Shown: piece after piece, positions 17,044 through 26,417 of the stretch
Position numbering within the stretch: position 1 is the first letter of the stretch
Layout: each line of letters begins with the position of its first letter
Origin: Lactiplantibacillus nangangensis
Lineage (GTDB): Bacteria > Bacillota > Bacilli > Lactobacillales > Lactobacillaceae
Direction: 5' to 3'
DNA: 64,000 nt
Assembly (NCBI RefSeq): GCF_005405065.1
Contig: NZ_BJDI01000007.1
Coordinates: 124,001 to 188,000, forward strand
The notes under the pieces: generated by a model
Told to the model about the DNA's origin: nothing
Seen by the model: only the letters and a program-made list of their open reading frames with translations
The model's database searches: none
Program-made: the position numbers and the translations under genes

Positions 17044-17953
17044 AATCGGCTTTCTATTATTAATTTTAGGGCTTATTTTGGCCATTCTAGGTATCGCCAA
17101 TAACGGTATTAAAACAATTTACTGGCATGACGGCTTTCATATTGCCAAACGCTATACAGCGTCAGCTCAGCCAACCAAAATCAAAAGCATCACGCTTAAA
17201 ACTGGCAGTAATGTGATCGTGCGTTCCGGTGACCATAACAGTATCCGCGTCACTAGTTCGATTGACCAGCCACAAATCACCGACAATGATGGTCGCATTA
17301 CCGTGACCTCATCCGTTAAAAGCTATCAATCTTTTAACTTTCAATTCACGACTCCCGTCAACGAAGCCACAGTCATTACCGTTGCCAAGGGAACTAAACT
17401 AGATCAATTGACCGCTGGACGTGCACAAAATGGTGACGTTAGCCTAAATAGTCTCAACATTGGGAAACTCACTGCTCAGCCCCAAGGCGATTTGACCTTA
17501 CGTGAAGTTAACGTGACCCAGCCGTTGACTGATATCACTGCCTACAATACCCGTTTCAATAAGGTCACTGCCCCCAGTCTGACACTTAAAAGTACTGGCG
17601 ATATCACTATTGACCATAGCCAGTTTGAGAAATCGACCTCTTCGATTACAGGCAACGACGATGTGACCATTCGTCAAACCAAATTGAGGAGCGGCCAAAT
17701 CAATGGTAGCGATAGTGATATCAGCTTATTAGATAATCAGCTAGCCCAACAGTTGGCAGTTAAAACAACTGACGGCGATATCCACGTTACTACCGCACCA
17801 AGTAGTGGGATCAACGCCCACACCGATGATGGTGATCTCACCGTTTTCAGCTGGCACCATGATAATCAAAAGAGCTATCAGTATCAACCAAAAGCCAATC
17901 AACAATATCAACTGACGACAACTGACGGTGATATTACCGTTACTGCTTCGTAA
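17027..17953 (+). CDS. DUF4097 family membrane-anchored beta-repeat protein
   Basis: 308 residues from ATG 17027 (GAGAGGAGG upstream). One N-terminal membrane helix (KIGFLLLILGLILAILGIA) is followed by an extracellular beta-helix-like region of recurring short motifs (DGDIHVTT, DDGDLTVF, DGDITVTAS, NGDVSLN), characteristic of the DUF4097 'putative adhesin' family. It is the last gene of the padR operon. Its role is unknown, but the family is often induced with envelope-stress PadR/LiaFSR-like systems. Confidence 0.9.
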   Translation: MKKTVKIGFLLLILGLILAILGIANNGIKTIYWHDGFHIAKRYTASAQPTKIKSITLKTGSNVIVRSGDHNSIRVTSSIDQPQITDNDGRITVTSSVKSYQSFNFQFTTPVNEATVITVAKGTKLDQLTAGRAQNGDVSLNSLNIGKLTAQPQGDLTLREVNVTQPLTDITAYNTRFNKVTAPSLTLKSTGDITIDHSQFEKSTSSITGNDDVTIRQTKLRSGQINGSDSDISLLDNQLAQQLAVKTTDGDIHVTTAPSSGINAHTDDGDLTVFSWHHDNQKSYQYQPKANQQYQLTTTDGDITVTAS

Positions 17954-17956
17954 TGA

Positions 17957-17993
17957 CCACCGAGTCCAATTTAATGGGCTCGGTTTTATTTTA
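17957..17993 (+). terminator. Terminator of the padR operon
   Basis: CCGAGTCC AATTTAAT GGGCTCGG followed by TTTTATTTTATT. Confidence 0.85.
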
Positions 17994-18042
17994 TTGATAA
18001 TCATTAACTATTTATTGATTATCGATAAACAATGCGTATAAT
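17994..18042 (+). promoter_or_regulatory. Promoter and dyad repeats before the DUF2975/XRE pair
   Basis: TTGATT (18015-18020), 16 bases, TATAAT (18037-18042). The -35 region lies inside repeated TTGATAATCA / TTGATTATCGATAA motifs, a plausible operator for the XRE protein of this operon. Confidence 0.55.
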
Positions 18043-18068
18043 TAACTTAAAAAGTTGAGGTGTTAGTC

Positions 18069-18539
18069 ATGAAAAAACAGACACTATTACTCAAAGTAGC
18101 CTTGATCGTCATCAGCCTAATGATGATTTTAGCCGCAGTGATTGTCGTACCAACAATTCTCCGGAACACTCACGCCGATTTAGATGGCCTAGTTTGGCCA
18201 CTGGGAATCGGCCTCTACGCCATGATCGCCCTAGTGTTCCTAGCCGTCTTTCAGTCATGGCAGTTACTCACCCTAATCGACCAACGGAAAGTTTTTACAA
18301 CGCCATCCGTTACAGCGCTGACTTGGATCAAGCGAGCGGCTTATAGTGTGACCGTCATCTTTGCCGCCCTACTGCCAATTTTTTACGTGTGGGTCCAGGC
18401 TGAAGATGCGCCTGGCTTACTCCTATTAGCCTCAATTTTAACGGGTATTGCTTTCGTCATCGGCCTATTCGCTAATATTTTAACCCAATTATTAACCAGT
18501 GCTATTCAGCTCAAAAAAGAAAACGAGTTGACGATATGA
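18069..18539 (+). CDS. DUF2975 domain membrane protein
   Basis: 156 residues from ATG 18069 with GAGGTG upstream. Four hydrophobic helices in the DUF2975 arrangement, with a loop like FQSWQLLTLIDQRKVFTTPSV between helices 2 and 3. DUF2975 proteins are nearly always paired with a small XRE regulator, as here, where the next gene starts 4 bases inside this one. The function is unknown. Confidence 0.9.
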   Translation: MKKQTLLLKVALIVISLMMILAAVIVVPTILRNTHADLDGLVWPLGIGLYAMIALVFLAVFQSWQLLTLIDQRKVFTTPSVTALTWIKRAAYSVTVIFAALLPIFYVWVQAEDAPGLLLLASILTGIAFVIGLFANILTQLLTSAIQLKKENELTI

Positions 18540-18748
18540 TTACAATAAACCTCGATATCATGCTCGCCAAACGTAAAATGAGTCTGACCGAACTCTCCCA
18601 AGCCGTTGGGATCACAATGGCCAACCTATCAATCCTCAAAAATGGCAAGGCCAAAGCGGTCCGTTTTTCGACTCTAGCCGCGATCTGTCGTGTTTTGGAT
18701 TGCCAGCCTGGTGACTTATTAGCTTATCAAAAGGACGACCAGCTTTAA
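18536..18748 (+). CDS. Small XRE/Cro-type HTH regulator (YozG-like)
   Basis: 70 residues, essentially one HTH domain: MLAKRKMSLTELSQAVGITMANLSILKNGKAKAVRFSTLAAICRVLDCQPGDLL. It overlaps the DUF2975 gene at ATGA, so it is translationally coupled. It probably represses its own operon, with the partner membrane protein modulating it. Confidence 0.93.
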   Translation: MITINLDIMLAKRKMSLTELSQAVGITMANLSILKNGKAKAVRFSTLAAICRVLDCQPGDLLAYQKDDQL

Positions 18749-18765
18749 CACAAAAATACCGCTAA

Positions 18766-18822
18766 TAAAAGAACGTCCTCGGCAATTCCAATTAAGAATT
18801 GCCGAGGACGTTCTTTTATCAA
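18766..18822. terminator. Strong bidirectional terminator
   Basis: A near-perfect long stem: AAAAGAACGTCCTCGGCAATTC pairs with GAATTGCCGAGGACGTTCTTTT. It separates the XRE gene and the convergent GGDEF gene. Confidence 0.9.
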
Positions 18823-20025
18823 CTAACTCAATACTAGCGTTGTCCCTTCTACTGTGATCCGATTACGCCCAGCTTCCTTTGATAAATAAAGATAATGGTC
18901 GACGCGATTAAACCAGTCATCGAATGTCACGTCACTCGGCTGTAATTGTGAAATCCCAAATGAGACCGTCACTCGCAATTTTTGACCATTGAAGTCAACG
19001 GTTTCTTTTTGAAGGTCATCGCGAATCGCTGTAATAGTTGTACGGGCTTGTTCGGCCGGAATCCCACGGAAAATCACGACAAATTCCTCGCCACCATATC
19101 GAAACAGCTGACCATGCGTGGTCTGTTTGAAAAGCGCCGTCTCAAAATGAGTGGCCACATGTTTCAATACGGCATCCCCAGTCATGTGCCCATAAGTATC
19201 GTTAAATTTTTTAAAATGATCGATATCAAACATCGCCATCGTCACTGCCGCATTCGGCCGTTTTTTATAAGCGTCAAAGACCTCATTTTTAATCGTATCA
19301 AAATTGGCACGATTACGTACGCCCGTTAACTCATCGTAATTGACACGCTGATCCAATTGCGTAAATTTCGTAATTAAAGCACTGATCCGCGTGACAAAGA
19401 AACGGATGATCCACATATACACAATAAAAATAATTAAAACGTTGATCGTATAAGCCAAATTGAAGCGATGGACCGACCAAATAATAAACCACCAAGTTCC
19501 ACCATACACTAACTGTAGCGCCAGATAGCGCCACTGTGACCCCATGACACTAGAACGATGTCGTGAAAAGTAAATGATTGTCCCAGAAAGCAAGACCGTC
19601 ATAATAATAAACGTCGCCACAAAATGGGCGCCTTTCCCAAGGTACATCCCCTGACCATAGAAAAAAATCGGCATCAAAATATTAATAATTTCGACTGCCA
19701 AATTTCGCATGGTGTATAGGCCGAATAGTAAAACTGTCAATTGCGCGGTGGCATATGACCAACTCAACATGTTTTCCGGATCAATCGTGACACAAATCGA
19801 CCGTAATAAAATCATACTAACGACTAAACTAGCCGCTTCATAACCATGTGCTAGGATCGTAAACCGACGCTGCCGTAACCGTAGCGCCCGTTGCTCAAGA
19901 AAATAGGTCAAAATAGTCATCAGGGTAATCAAGCCGATGGTAATTAGGGCAATGATCACCGTATTAATATTAAAAAAATCAACATTAATCATCTGAACCA
20001 ATTGGTCTAATCGCACCTTAATCAC
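18823..20025 (-). CDS. Membrane GGDEF protein (probable diguanylate cyclase)
   Basis: 400 residues. About six N-terminal membrane helices (to about residue 215) are followed by a complete GGDEF domain: DELTGVRNRANF, MFDIDHFKKFNDTYGHMTGD and the active-site loop RYGGEEF (GGEEF is catalytically competent). No RxxD inhibitory I-site precedes the loop. It is predicted to make c-di-GMP in response to a membrane signal. The start is GTG 20025 with a GGGGT site; a later ATG at 19992 is possible. Confidence 0.92.
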   Translation of the reverse strand: MIKVRLDQLVQMINVDFFNINTVIIALITIGLITLMTILTYFLEQRALRLRQRRFTILAHGYEAASLVVSMILLRSICVTIDPENMLSWSYATAQLTVLLFGLYTMRNLAVEIINILMPIFFYGQGMYLGKGAHFVATFIIMTVLLSGTIIYFSRHRSSVMGSQWRYLALQLVYGGTWWFIIWSVHRFNLAYTINVLIIFIVYMWIIRFFVTRISALITKFTQLDQRVNYDELTGVRNRANFDTIKNEVFDAYKKRPNAAVTMAMFDIDHFKKFNDTYGHMTGDAVLKHVATHFETALFKQTTHGQLFRYGGEEFVVIFRGIPAEQARTTITAIRDDLQKETVDFNGQKLRVTVSFGISQLQPSDVTFDDWFNRVDHYLYLSKEAGRNRITVEGTTLVLS

Positions 20026-20157
20026 CCCTAACTATTATGTTCAAATCAATTGTCTTACTAGATGATACCATGAAGTGCCTTTAATCGTTAGCACCTGACG
20101 CAAACTATTTTGCCCTTACAATAAGCTAATGACGCGACTTTTTCGGTTACTTGCCAC

Positions 20158-20184
20158 ATAAAAAGCCCGTTAACCGGGCTTTAG
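20158..20184 (-). terminator. Terminator of the DUF218 gene
   Basis: AAAGCCCGGTTAACGGGCTTT stem then TTTA on the minus strand. Confidence 0.8.
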
Positions 20185-20246
20185 AATAAGCAATATTCAA
20201 CTTGTTTTAAGCAAATGTTACCGTTAACTTTTTTGCGTCAGCCAGC

Positions 20247-21341
20247 TTAAAATTGACCATTATACAAATCTAGCAAGACCATCGCTAACGATAATAACAA
20301 CATTCCCACTGCGGCGGCCGCATGCCACCATTTATGGCGAGCAAAAATCGCAATATATTCTCGGATAATCGCATCCGGTAAAAAGAAATGCGCCGTACGC
20401 GCGCCAATGCCATCCGCTTTCAAACCAGCTTGCTTCGCAAACATCCCAGCTCGAAACGTGTGATAGTTGTTCGTGACAAAAATCGTTTGCGGATTTTGAA
20501 CACCACCTTGGTCGATCAAACGCTTACTAAACTGCATATTTTCCAAAGTAGTTGTCGACTTGGTCTCGGCTAGCCCATCCGCTGCCGGTAACCCCTGCGC
20601 AATGGCGTAATCTAGCATCGCCTGACCTTCTGGCACCGTTTCATCCGCGCCTTGACCACCAGAGAAAATCATTACGGCTGGATGTTTCGTGCGACGTTGC
20701 TGTTTTTGATAAAAAGCTAACCCGCGTTTAATTCGTTGACCCAGTAGTGGCGAAACTTCATCACCGTTTAACAAACCAGCCCCGAGCACAATAATATAGT
20801 CTTGGCGCAAGCGTGGCCGGTTGAACTGATAGATGACGAGCATCGTCAAATAGTTATAAAACCAAAAAGCCACGTAAAAAATCAGTAGCCCCGAGAAAAC
20901 CGTCATAAACGTATTCACGGGCTGTGGCACCCGATTACTAATGGCACTGCTGATAAACGGCAAAATTAGAATCGCTAACCCTAAAAACAAGGTCAGCATA
21001 TTGGCCAGCGTGTGACTTTCATGGCGCCACACGATCCAGGCATTCCATAATAATAAGAACGCTTGTAAAAAGAACAACACGCCAAGTAATAAAATAAAGC
21101 CCACAAAAATCGTCCCACAAACGATAATCAAAGGATGATTATTCGTCCCTAGAATCGTAATCGCCAAGACGATCAAAAATGAATAGAAAAATAGCGAAAA
21201 CCAAATACCATTGCTCAAACGCACCTTATCCCGACGATACTGCCAGCTGAAAAACAGGCCTAAAACCAGTGGAATCAACCATGACCAATAAAATTCAGCT
21301 GGTACTGGTAACCAAACACTCGTGTCACTAATTACGCACAC
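20247..21341 (-). CDS. DUF218/YdcF-SanA family membrane protein
   Basis: 364 residues. Several N-terminal membrane helices (to about 185) precede a DUF218 domain with DYIIVLGAGLLNGDEVSPLL, FSGGQGADE..PEGQAM and ENMQFSKRLI..., then TNNYHTFRAGMFAK. A hydrophobic C-terminal helix follows. The ElyC/SanA/YdcF family has been linked to envelope biogenesis and vancomycin barrier phenotypes, but the biochemical function is open. GTG start with a poorly spaced ribosome site, so the exact N-terminus is uncertain. Confidence 0.88.
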   Translation of the reverse strand: MCVISDTSVWLPVPAEFYWSWLIPLVLGLFFSWQYRRDKVRLSNGIWFSLFFYSFLIVLAITILGTNNHPLIIVCGTIFVGFILLLGVLFFLQAFLLLWNAWIVWRHESHTLANMLTLFLGLAILILPFISSAISNRVPQPVNTFMTVFSGLLIFYVAFWFYNYLTMLVIYQFNRPRLRQDYIIVLGAGLLNGDEVSPLLGQRIKRGLAFYQKQQRRTKHPAVMIFSGGQGADETVPEGQAMLDYAIAQGLPAADGLAETKSTTTLENMQFSKRLIDQGGVQNPQTIFVTNNYHTFRAGMFAKQAGLKADGIGARTAHFFLPDAIIREYIAIFARHKWWHAAAAVGMLLLSLAMVLLDLYNGQF

Positions 21342-21407
21342 CCCCTACAAAATCTCATCTATCATAGCATAACTAAAACGGCACAGCCTAGCCACGACGT
21401 ACCATAA

Positions 21408-22163
21408 TTATTTCAATTGTTTTTGTTCATTATAAAAGTTTCGATAAGCTAAATAACAAGCAATAATCGAGCCCAAACTTGTCGCTGACAACAACATAAA
21501 AGTCACCATAATTTGGTATTTAATCGCGCGAACCGGATCGACGCCCGCGAAAATCAACCCAGACATCATGCCGGGCAAACTAACTAATCCCACCGTTTTT
21601 GCCGAATCAATGGTCGGTGACATTCCCGTGCGGATGGCTTCGCGGACAATTGCAATCGAGGCATCCATGAGTCCGGCACCGAGCGCTAACCGTTCTAGCA
21701 CCCTTTGTCGCTGATCATGGAATTGGCTATTCAAGCTGCGATAAGCCAGCCCAATCGCCACCATTGAGTTCGACGCAATCATCCCAGAAATCGGAATCAT
21801 TTGTGACGGAATAAATTTAATCGCACCCGCTAAAACTAGGACGCCTAGTGTCACACCTGTACTGATGAAAATAGCTAAAAATGAAATTGGCAACGCATGT
21901 GCAATCCCCGCTCCCCGTTTTTGCGCATTCCACGCCGCATTAAAAATAATGAATAAAATCATCGCCGTCGTTAACCAGAAATTATTCACGCGGAAGATAT
22001 ATTTCAATAAATAACCCACAATAAACAATTGAATCACCGCGCGGACGACCCCAATGATAATATCCTTATCCAGCCCTAATTTTTGCCACAAACTAATAGC
22101 TAGCGCGACTAGAACTAGCATTGCCGCTAAAAACAATGAGGTATTATTGACCACTAAATTCAT
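21408..22163 (-). CDS. fetB: UPF0014 / FetB-type iron export permease
   Basis: 251 residues with about seven membrane helices and the family signatures GMIASNSMVAIGLAYRSL and PGMMSGLIFAGVDP. E. coli FetAB (YbbLM) exports iron and gives peroxide resistance. The ATG overlaps the fetA stop as ATGA, so the pair is coupled. Metal specificity in this organism is inferred from family only. Confidence 0.9.
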   Translation of the reverse strand: MNLVVNNTSLFLAAMLVLVALAISLWQKLGLDKDIIIGVVRAVIQLFIVGYLLKYIFRVNNFWLTTAMILFIIFNAAWNAQKRGAGIAHALPISFLAIFISTGVTLGVLVLAGAIKFIPSQMIPISGMIASNSMVAIGLAYRSLNSQFHDQRQRVLERLALGAGLMDASIAIVREAIRTGMSPTIDSAKTVGLVSLPGMMSGLIFAGVDPVRAIKYQIMVTFMLLSATSLGSIIACYLAYRNFYNEQKQLK

Positions 22164-22810
22164 GCCCCCACCTCCAAACGACCATCAACGACCCGCAACA
22201 GTTGATCCGCCGAAGCAATCTCCGTCGTGTCGTGCGTAATCATCAGCGTTGTCACGTGTCGATCTTCATTTAAATGACGTAACCACTCATGAATAATGTC
22301 CTTGTTCGCCGTATCCAGCCCCGCCGTTACTTCATCTAAAAGTAATATTTTCGGCAAAAACAGTATATTGCGAATCAGCGCGACACGCTGACGTTCACCA
22401 CCGGACAAGTCTTCAATTTTCTGGTTCAACATTTTAGCTGACAACCCGACGTATTCCAAAGCGGCTGTGACGTGTGGCAGATCGATCACCTGTTTTCGAA
22501 TTTGATACGGAAACGCTAAATTGTCCGCAACCGTCGTACCAAATAGCGTTGGTTGTTGAAAGCAGTAGGAAACTTCTCGCCGATACATGATTGGATCATA
22601 ACTTTCAATAGGTTTACCAGCAAAAATCAACTCACCACTCGTTTTTGAAATCATTGCCGCCATCAATCTGAGTAACATACTCTTACCACTCCCTGATGGC
22701 CCAGTAATTGTATAGTTCGCACCAGCCGGAACCGTTAAGTTGATCTCCTGCAAAATCAACTTATCTTTGACCTGATAATTAACATTCTGCAAACTCATTA
22801 AAGCCGTCAT
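22160..22810 (-). CDS. fetA: FetA-type ABC ATPase
   Basis: 216 residues from ATG 22810 (GGAGGG 7 bases upstream; the longer frame to 22900 lacks a site). Walker A reads GPSGSGKSM, with Met where Ser/Thr is usual. The signature is LSGGERQR, Walker B ILLLDEVTAGLD, and the switch His is in MITHDTTE. It energises the permease encoded next. The substitution after the invariant Ser is tolerated in some ABC ATPases. Confidence 0.9.
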   Translation of the reverse strand: MTALMSLQNVNYQVKDKLILQEINLTVPAGANYTITGPSGSGKSMLLRLMAAMISKTSGELIFAGKPIESYDPIMYRREVSYCFQQPTLFGTTVADNLAFPYQIRKQVIDLPHVTAALEYVGLSAKMLNQKIEDLSGGERQRVALIRNILFLPKILLLDEVTAGLDTANKDIIHEWLRHLNEDRHVTTLMITHDTTEIASADQLLRVVDGRLEVGA

Positions 22811-23055
22811 GAAACATCCCTCCACCCCAAATTCTAGTTGGCCTAAGTTTAGCATAAACCGTTTACACTTTAGACCTATTAAGCGCTGGAAGATGACCAC
22901 TTCAGATAGCTAATGATGCTTCTTAATTTAGCTAACCAAATTAGTCGGCGGCGAAACAATTCAGCCTTAAAATCCTAAGCCGCCCCGTACCGCCAGCCAG
23001 CATGCTATAATGATTTGAACGCAGTTAACAGAAAACGAGGTTAGTTAAAACTAAT

Positions 23056-24498
23056 ATGACACAATCGAATCATTATCCAAATCGGCGGCCAGCCCGGCCT
23101 TCACAAGCCCGCCGCCAGCCAACTGAAAAAGTCCAAACCGACGTCACACTAGGTCAGCGCTTCCCATTGACCATCAAACGCCTAGGAATTAATGGTGAAG
23201 GTATTGGCTACTATAAGCATGTCATTACTTTCGTCAAAGGGGCCTTACCGGGTGAAGTCATTGTCGCTGAAGTCACGGTTGTTCATCCACGCTACTTAGA
23301 AGCAAAAATTCGTAAGTTGCGTAAAATCAGTCCAGATCGGGTCGATCCCCGTGACGAGTACGCTGATGAAGTCGGTGGCTTCGAACTCGAACATTTAGAC
23401 TACCCGGCTCAATTAAGATTCAAACAAGATTTAATTCGCCAAGCTTTAGAAAAATACCAACCAGCAGGCTTCCGGCAATATGACATCCGCCCAACCATTG
23501 GCATGGACGATCCTTATGAATACCGTAACAAGGCCCAATTCCAAGTTCGGATGATCGATGGCCACGTCGCAGCAGGACTTTATAAGGAAAATAGTCACGA
23601 CCTGGTCGACCTCCCGACTTGTTCCGTTCAAATGCCGGTCACGATGACTGTCATGCGCGCGGTAGTCGGTTGGCTGGAAGAATTGGCTGTGCCAATCTAT
23701 GATGAGGAACACAATTCTGGCATCGTCAAAACCGTGGTCGTTCGGGCCGCGGCGGCAACGGGTGAAGTTCAACTTGTCTTTGTCACCAATACGCCAAAGT
23801 TCCCTAAGAAACATCAATTGCTCATGAAAATTGCCGACAAGTTACCAATGGTCGTTTCCGTGATGCAAAATGTCAATATCGGTAAAACTTCTCTAATTTG
23901 GGGCGACCAAACGACTTTATTAGCTGGGAAACCAACCATCACTGAAGAACTCGATGGACTGGCCTTTGATTTGTCAGCGCGGGCTTTCTTCCAATTGAAT
24001 CCTGAACAGACTAAGAAACTCTATCAACTGGCTCGGACCGCGTTAGACTTAGCGCCACACGAGACCTTGGTCGATGCTTATTCTGGGGTTGGGACGATTG
24101 GCTTGTCATTGGCCGACGTTGCCCAAGAAGTTCGCGGGATGGATACCATTCCAGCCGCCGTTGCGGACGCCAATGAAAATGCCAAACGCAATGGTATCAC
24201 CAACGCTAAGTACGAAATTGGCGAAGCTGAAACGTTGTTACCACAATGGTTAGCCAGCGGTTTCGCACCCGACGCTATCGTGGTCGATCCACCACGTACC
24301 GGCCTTGATGATGTCTTAATCGACGCCATTTTACAAAGTGCACCTGAAAAATTAGTCTATATTTCATGTAATCCATCGACGTTAGCCCAAGATTTACGTC
24401 AATTAACACGCGGTTATCAAGTCGATTACATTCAATCGATTGATATGTTTCCACAAACTGCCCGTTGCGAAGCGGTGGTCCGTTTCACCAAGCGGTAA
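23056..24498 (+). CDS. rlmD: 23S rRNA (uracil-C5) methyltransferase, RlmCD/RlmD type
   Basis: 480 residues. An N-terminal basic tail and TRAM domain (FPLTIKRLGINGEGIGYYKHVITFVKGALPGE) precede the SAM domain (LVDAYSGVGTIGLS), DPPRTGLDD, and the catalytic Cys in YISCNPSTLAQDL. The CxxC iron-sulfur motif expected before LxHLxYxxQL is replaced (EVGGFELEHL), so the cluster is lost, as in other low-GC enzymes of this family. It methylates U747 and/or U1939 of 23S rRNA. The next gene follows after 24 bases. Confidence 0.94.
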   Translation: MTQSNHYPNRRPARPSQARRQPTEKVQTDVTLGQRFPLTIKRLGINGEGIGYYKHVITFVKGALPGEVIVAEVTVVHPRYLEAKIRKLRKISPDRVDPRDEYADEVGGFELEHLDYPAQLRFKQDLIRQALEKYQPAGFRQYDIRPTIGMDDPYEYRNKAQFQVRMIDGHVAAGLYKENSHDLVDLPTCSVQMPVTMTVMRAVVGWLEELAVPIYDEEHNSGIVKTVVVRAAAATGEVQLVFVTNTPKFPKKHQLLMKIADKLPMVVSVMQNVNIGKTSLIWGDQTTLLAGKPTITEELDGLAFDLSARAFFQLNPEQTKKLYQLARTALDLAPHETLVDAYSGVGTIGLSLADVAQEVRGMDTIPAAVADANENAKRNGITNAKYEIGEAETLLPQWLASGFAPDAIVVDPPRTGLDDVLIDAILQSAPEKLVYISCNPSTLAQDLRQLTRGYQVDYIQSIDMFPQTARCEAVVRFTKR

Positions 24499-24522
24499 TA
24501 ATCAGTAAGGGAGTTTTTGCTT

Positions 24523-24963
24523 ATGGCAGAATCTGATAGTCAAATTACTTTAACGATGACCTTTAGCTTGCGGCCACCGTTTAAGACCCATTTCTTATTA
24601 TTAAAAGATTATATTGCCGACGTCCGCATTCCGGAACGTGAGGGCATGTTGACGACCATGATTGCGAAAAACATTCCGCTGTCACCGGCCTTAGAACAGC
24701 TTAAAACGATTTTTGACGATGTGAAGAATCCCGTTTATTGGCAGCTTCATGATCAGGCGGTGCAAGAATATTTCACGGCCCATCCTGACAAACGTCCCAT
24801 TTTGCCATTGGACCTCTTACAAGTCGTCATCAATACATTGGCTGACCAAGGTCTGACGGACGCGCAATTACGCCAGATCATGCAAGAAATCTACACCCGC
24901 CTGCAAACGAACCAGTTTAGCGGCGCTGCGACCCAGTCGCTCTTAACGGAATTTACAAAATAG
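24523..24963 (+). CDS. Conserved hypothetical protein
   Basis: 146 residues from ATG 24523, which has AAGGGAG 9 bases upstream. A predicted soluble, mostly helical acidic protein without signal or membrane segment. I recognise no domain. The central part reads VKNPVYWQLHDQAVQEYFTAHPDKRPILPLDLLQVVINTLADQGLTDAQLRQIMQEIY. It sits directly behind the rRNA methyltransferase gene and shares its terminator, so they are probably co-expressed. Confidence 0.8.
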   Translation: MAESDSQITLTMTFSLRPPFKTHFLLLKDYIADVRIPEREGMLTTMIAKNIPLSPALEQLKTIFDDVKNPVYWQLHDQAVQEYFTAHPDKRPILPLDLLQVVINTLADQGLTDAQLRQIMQEIYTRLQTNQFSGAATQSLLTEFTK

Positions 24964-24969
24964 TTGTTA

Positions 24970-25001
24970 ACAAAAAGACCAGCGTTGGCTGGTCTTTTTT
25001 G
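24970..25001. terminator. Terminator between converging genes
   Basis: AAAGACCAGCG TTGGCTGGTCTTTTTT hairpin, usable in both directions. Confidence 0.85.
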
Positions 25002-25002
25002 A

Positions 25003-25737
25003 TTACTCAAAATATTGCGCTAAAACTTGTTGAATCCCGTTATGATTATTATCAGTCGTCACTAAATTAGCACCTTGTTTTACGGCGGCCGGTGCATTGC
25101 CCATCGCAACCCCGATGCCGACTAACTTTAATAAGTCTAAATCATTAAAGTTATCCCCAAAAGCAATCGCTTGTGCTGGGGATATCTGTTCATCCGCGAT
25201 CAATGTTTCCAGTGCGGCCGCCTTAGAAACGCCGGTCGCGACAATTTCCAAATAAGTCGGTTTCGAACGATAAGCTGAAATAGCCTGCGTTGGTTTGGCC
25301 AACCACGTCGCCGGCACCACAACTTCTGGTTGATACCCGATGCCAGCCGCTTCTTGCTGCTCCCACGGGCCCAATTCACGCACCAACCATTGATTAGCCG
25401 CATAAATATTGAATGACGCTTGCGGCCAATTCTCACGTACTAGTTGTTCAACTTTCGCCGCCACTGCTGACGCAATCGGTCGCTCTTCAAGTACCGTCAA
25501 ACTCGTCGCGGTCATTTTGGCGGTCAGTGCGCCATTGTAAGCAATCATAGTGGACGTAATCCCCAATTGCTGCGCTAACCCAAACATGCCTTTGGGGGAA
25601 CGTGCTGACGCCAAGACCATCGTGGCCCCTTGTGCGACTGCTTGCTTGACCCCAGTCACGGTTGCCGGCAAGATTTCAGCAGCATCAGTTAAAAGCGTCC
25701 CATCAATATCGCTTAAAATCAGTTTTGGTTTAGTCAT
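25003..25737 (-). CDS. HAD superfamily Cof-type phosphatase
   Basis: 244 residues from ATG 25737 (AAGGAGGAG 8 bases upstream). Motif I LSDIDGTLLTD, motif II ASARS, a C2-type cap, and motif III/IV AFGDNFNDLDLL..GIGVAMGNAP. Cof-type HADs dephosphorylate sugar phosphates, flavin or pyridoxal phosphates; the substrate is not deducible. Cap length and motif spacing are normal. Confidence 0.93.
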   Translation of the reverse strand: MTKPKLILSDIDGTLLTDAAEILPATVTGVKQAVAQGATMVLASARSPKGMFGLAQQLGITSTMIAYNGALTAKMTATSLTVLEERPIASAVAAKVEQLVRENWPQASFNIYAANQWLVRELGPWEQQEAAGIGYQPEVVVPATWLAKPTQAISAYRSKPTYLEIVATGVSKAAALETLIADEQISPAQAIAFGDNFNDLDLLKLVGIGVAMGNAPAAVKQGANLVTTDNNHNGIQQVLAQYFE

Positions 25738-25819
25738 TGTATTACTCCTCCTTAGTTTCATAAATATCAACTAAAACCATTGTAACGTAATTAAACCGTT
25801 TTCAAGCCTTCAATTTAAC

Positions 25820-25882
25820 AAAAAAGCCCTTGTCACATTGGCCGCCAACATTCGGCGACCCATGGACAAGGACCTTTTTAAA
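25820..25882 (-). terminator. Terminator of the MerR gene or of both neighbours
   Basis: AAGCCCTTGTC... pairs with GACAAGGACCTT around a loop containing GGCCGCC..GGCG. It is flanked by A and T runs. Confidence 0.7.
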
Positions 25883-25887
25883 CGACA

Positions 25888-26334
25888 CTATTCTTTTGGT
25901 TTTAAAATAAACTTTGGTCGTTCATCCACTAACTTCGCAAAAAGTTCTTGGGTTGGATCTGGATCAAATGTCCCTAAGTCAACCAATAACTGGCCGTCTT
26001 CCGCCACTTCAAAGCCTTGATACCGATCAAATAAAACGTGATACATCGTTTGAGCGGGCCGCATACGTTCATCCACTTGGGCGGCGGCCGCTTTCAAAGT
26101 ATAACCGGTCTGCAACAAATTGCTCATGGCGGCGGCTTTAATGACCATTTTCATGGTGTAAATCCGCGCGCGCCCCGGTTCATCCTCATTTTTAGGAATA
26201 ATGTACCCCTTTTTTTGCCAATAACGCAGCTGGCGTGGCGAGACACCAGTCATTTTGCTTAGCTCACTGATACCGATCGTCAATTGTCCCCGATGAAACA
26301 TTTCCCGAAAATCCGATGTCATCCCCGTAGCCAT
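25888..26334 (-). CDS. MerR family transcriptional regulator
   Basis: 148 residues from ATG 26334 with a GGGGGG site upstream. The MerR winged HTH (LTIGISELSKMTGVSPRQLRYWQKKGYI, then RIYTMKMVIKAAAM) is followed by an effector region without metal-binding cysteines, so it is not a metal sensor. The next gene upstream on the same strand (NmrA-like oxidoreductase, ending at 26418) is a plausible target. Confidence 0.92.
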   Translation of the reverse strand: MATGMTSDFREMFHRGQLTIGISELSKMTGVSPRQLRYWQKKGYIIPKNEDEPGRARIYTMKMVIKAAAMSNLLQTGYTLKAAAAQVDERMRPAQTMYHVLFDRYQGFEVAEDGQLLVDLGTFDPDPTQELFAKLVDERPKFILKPKE

Positions 26335-26417
26335 GCTAGTGCCCCCCTTTCCATATGCTTTCGTCAACCTAAATTATAGCATGGAAAATGGCATCGCTAG
26401 CGTACGAGCCATGAATT

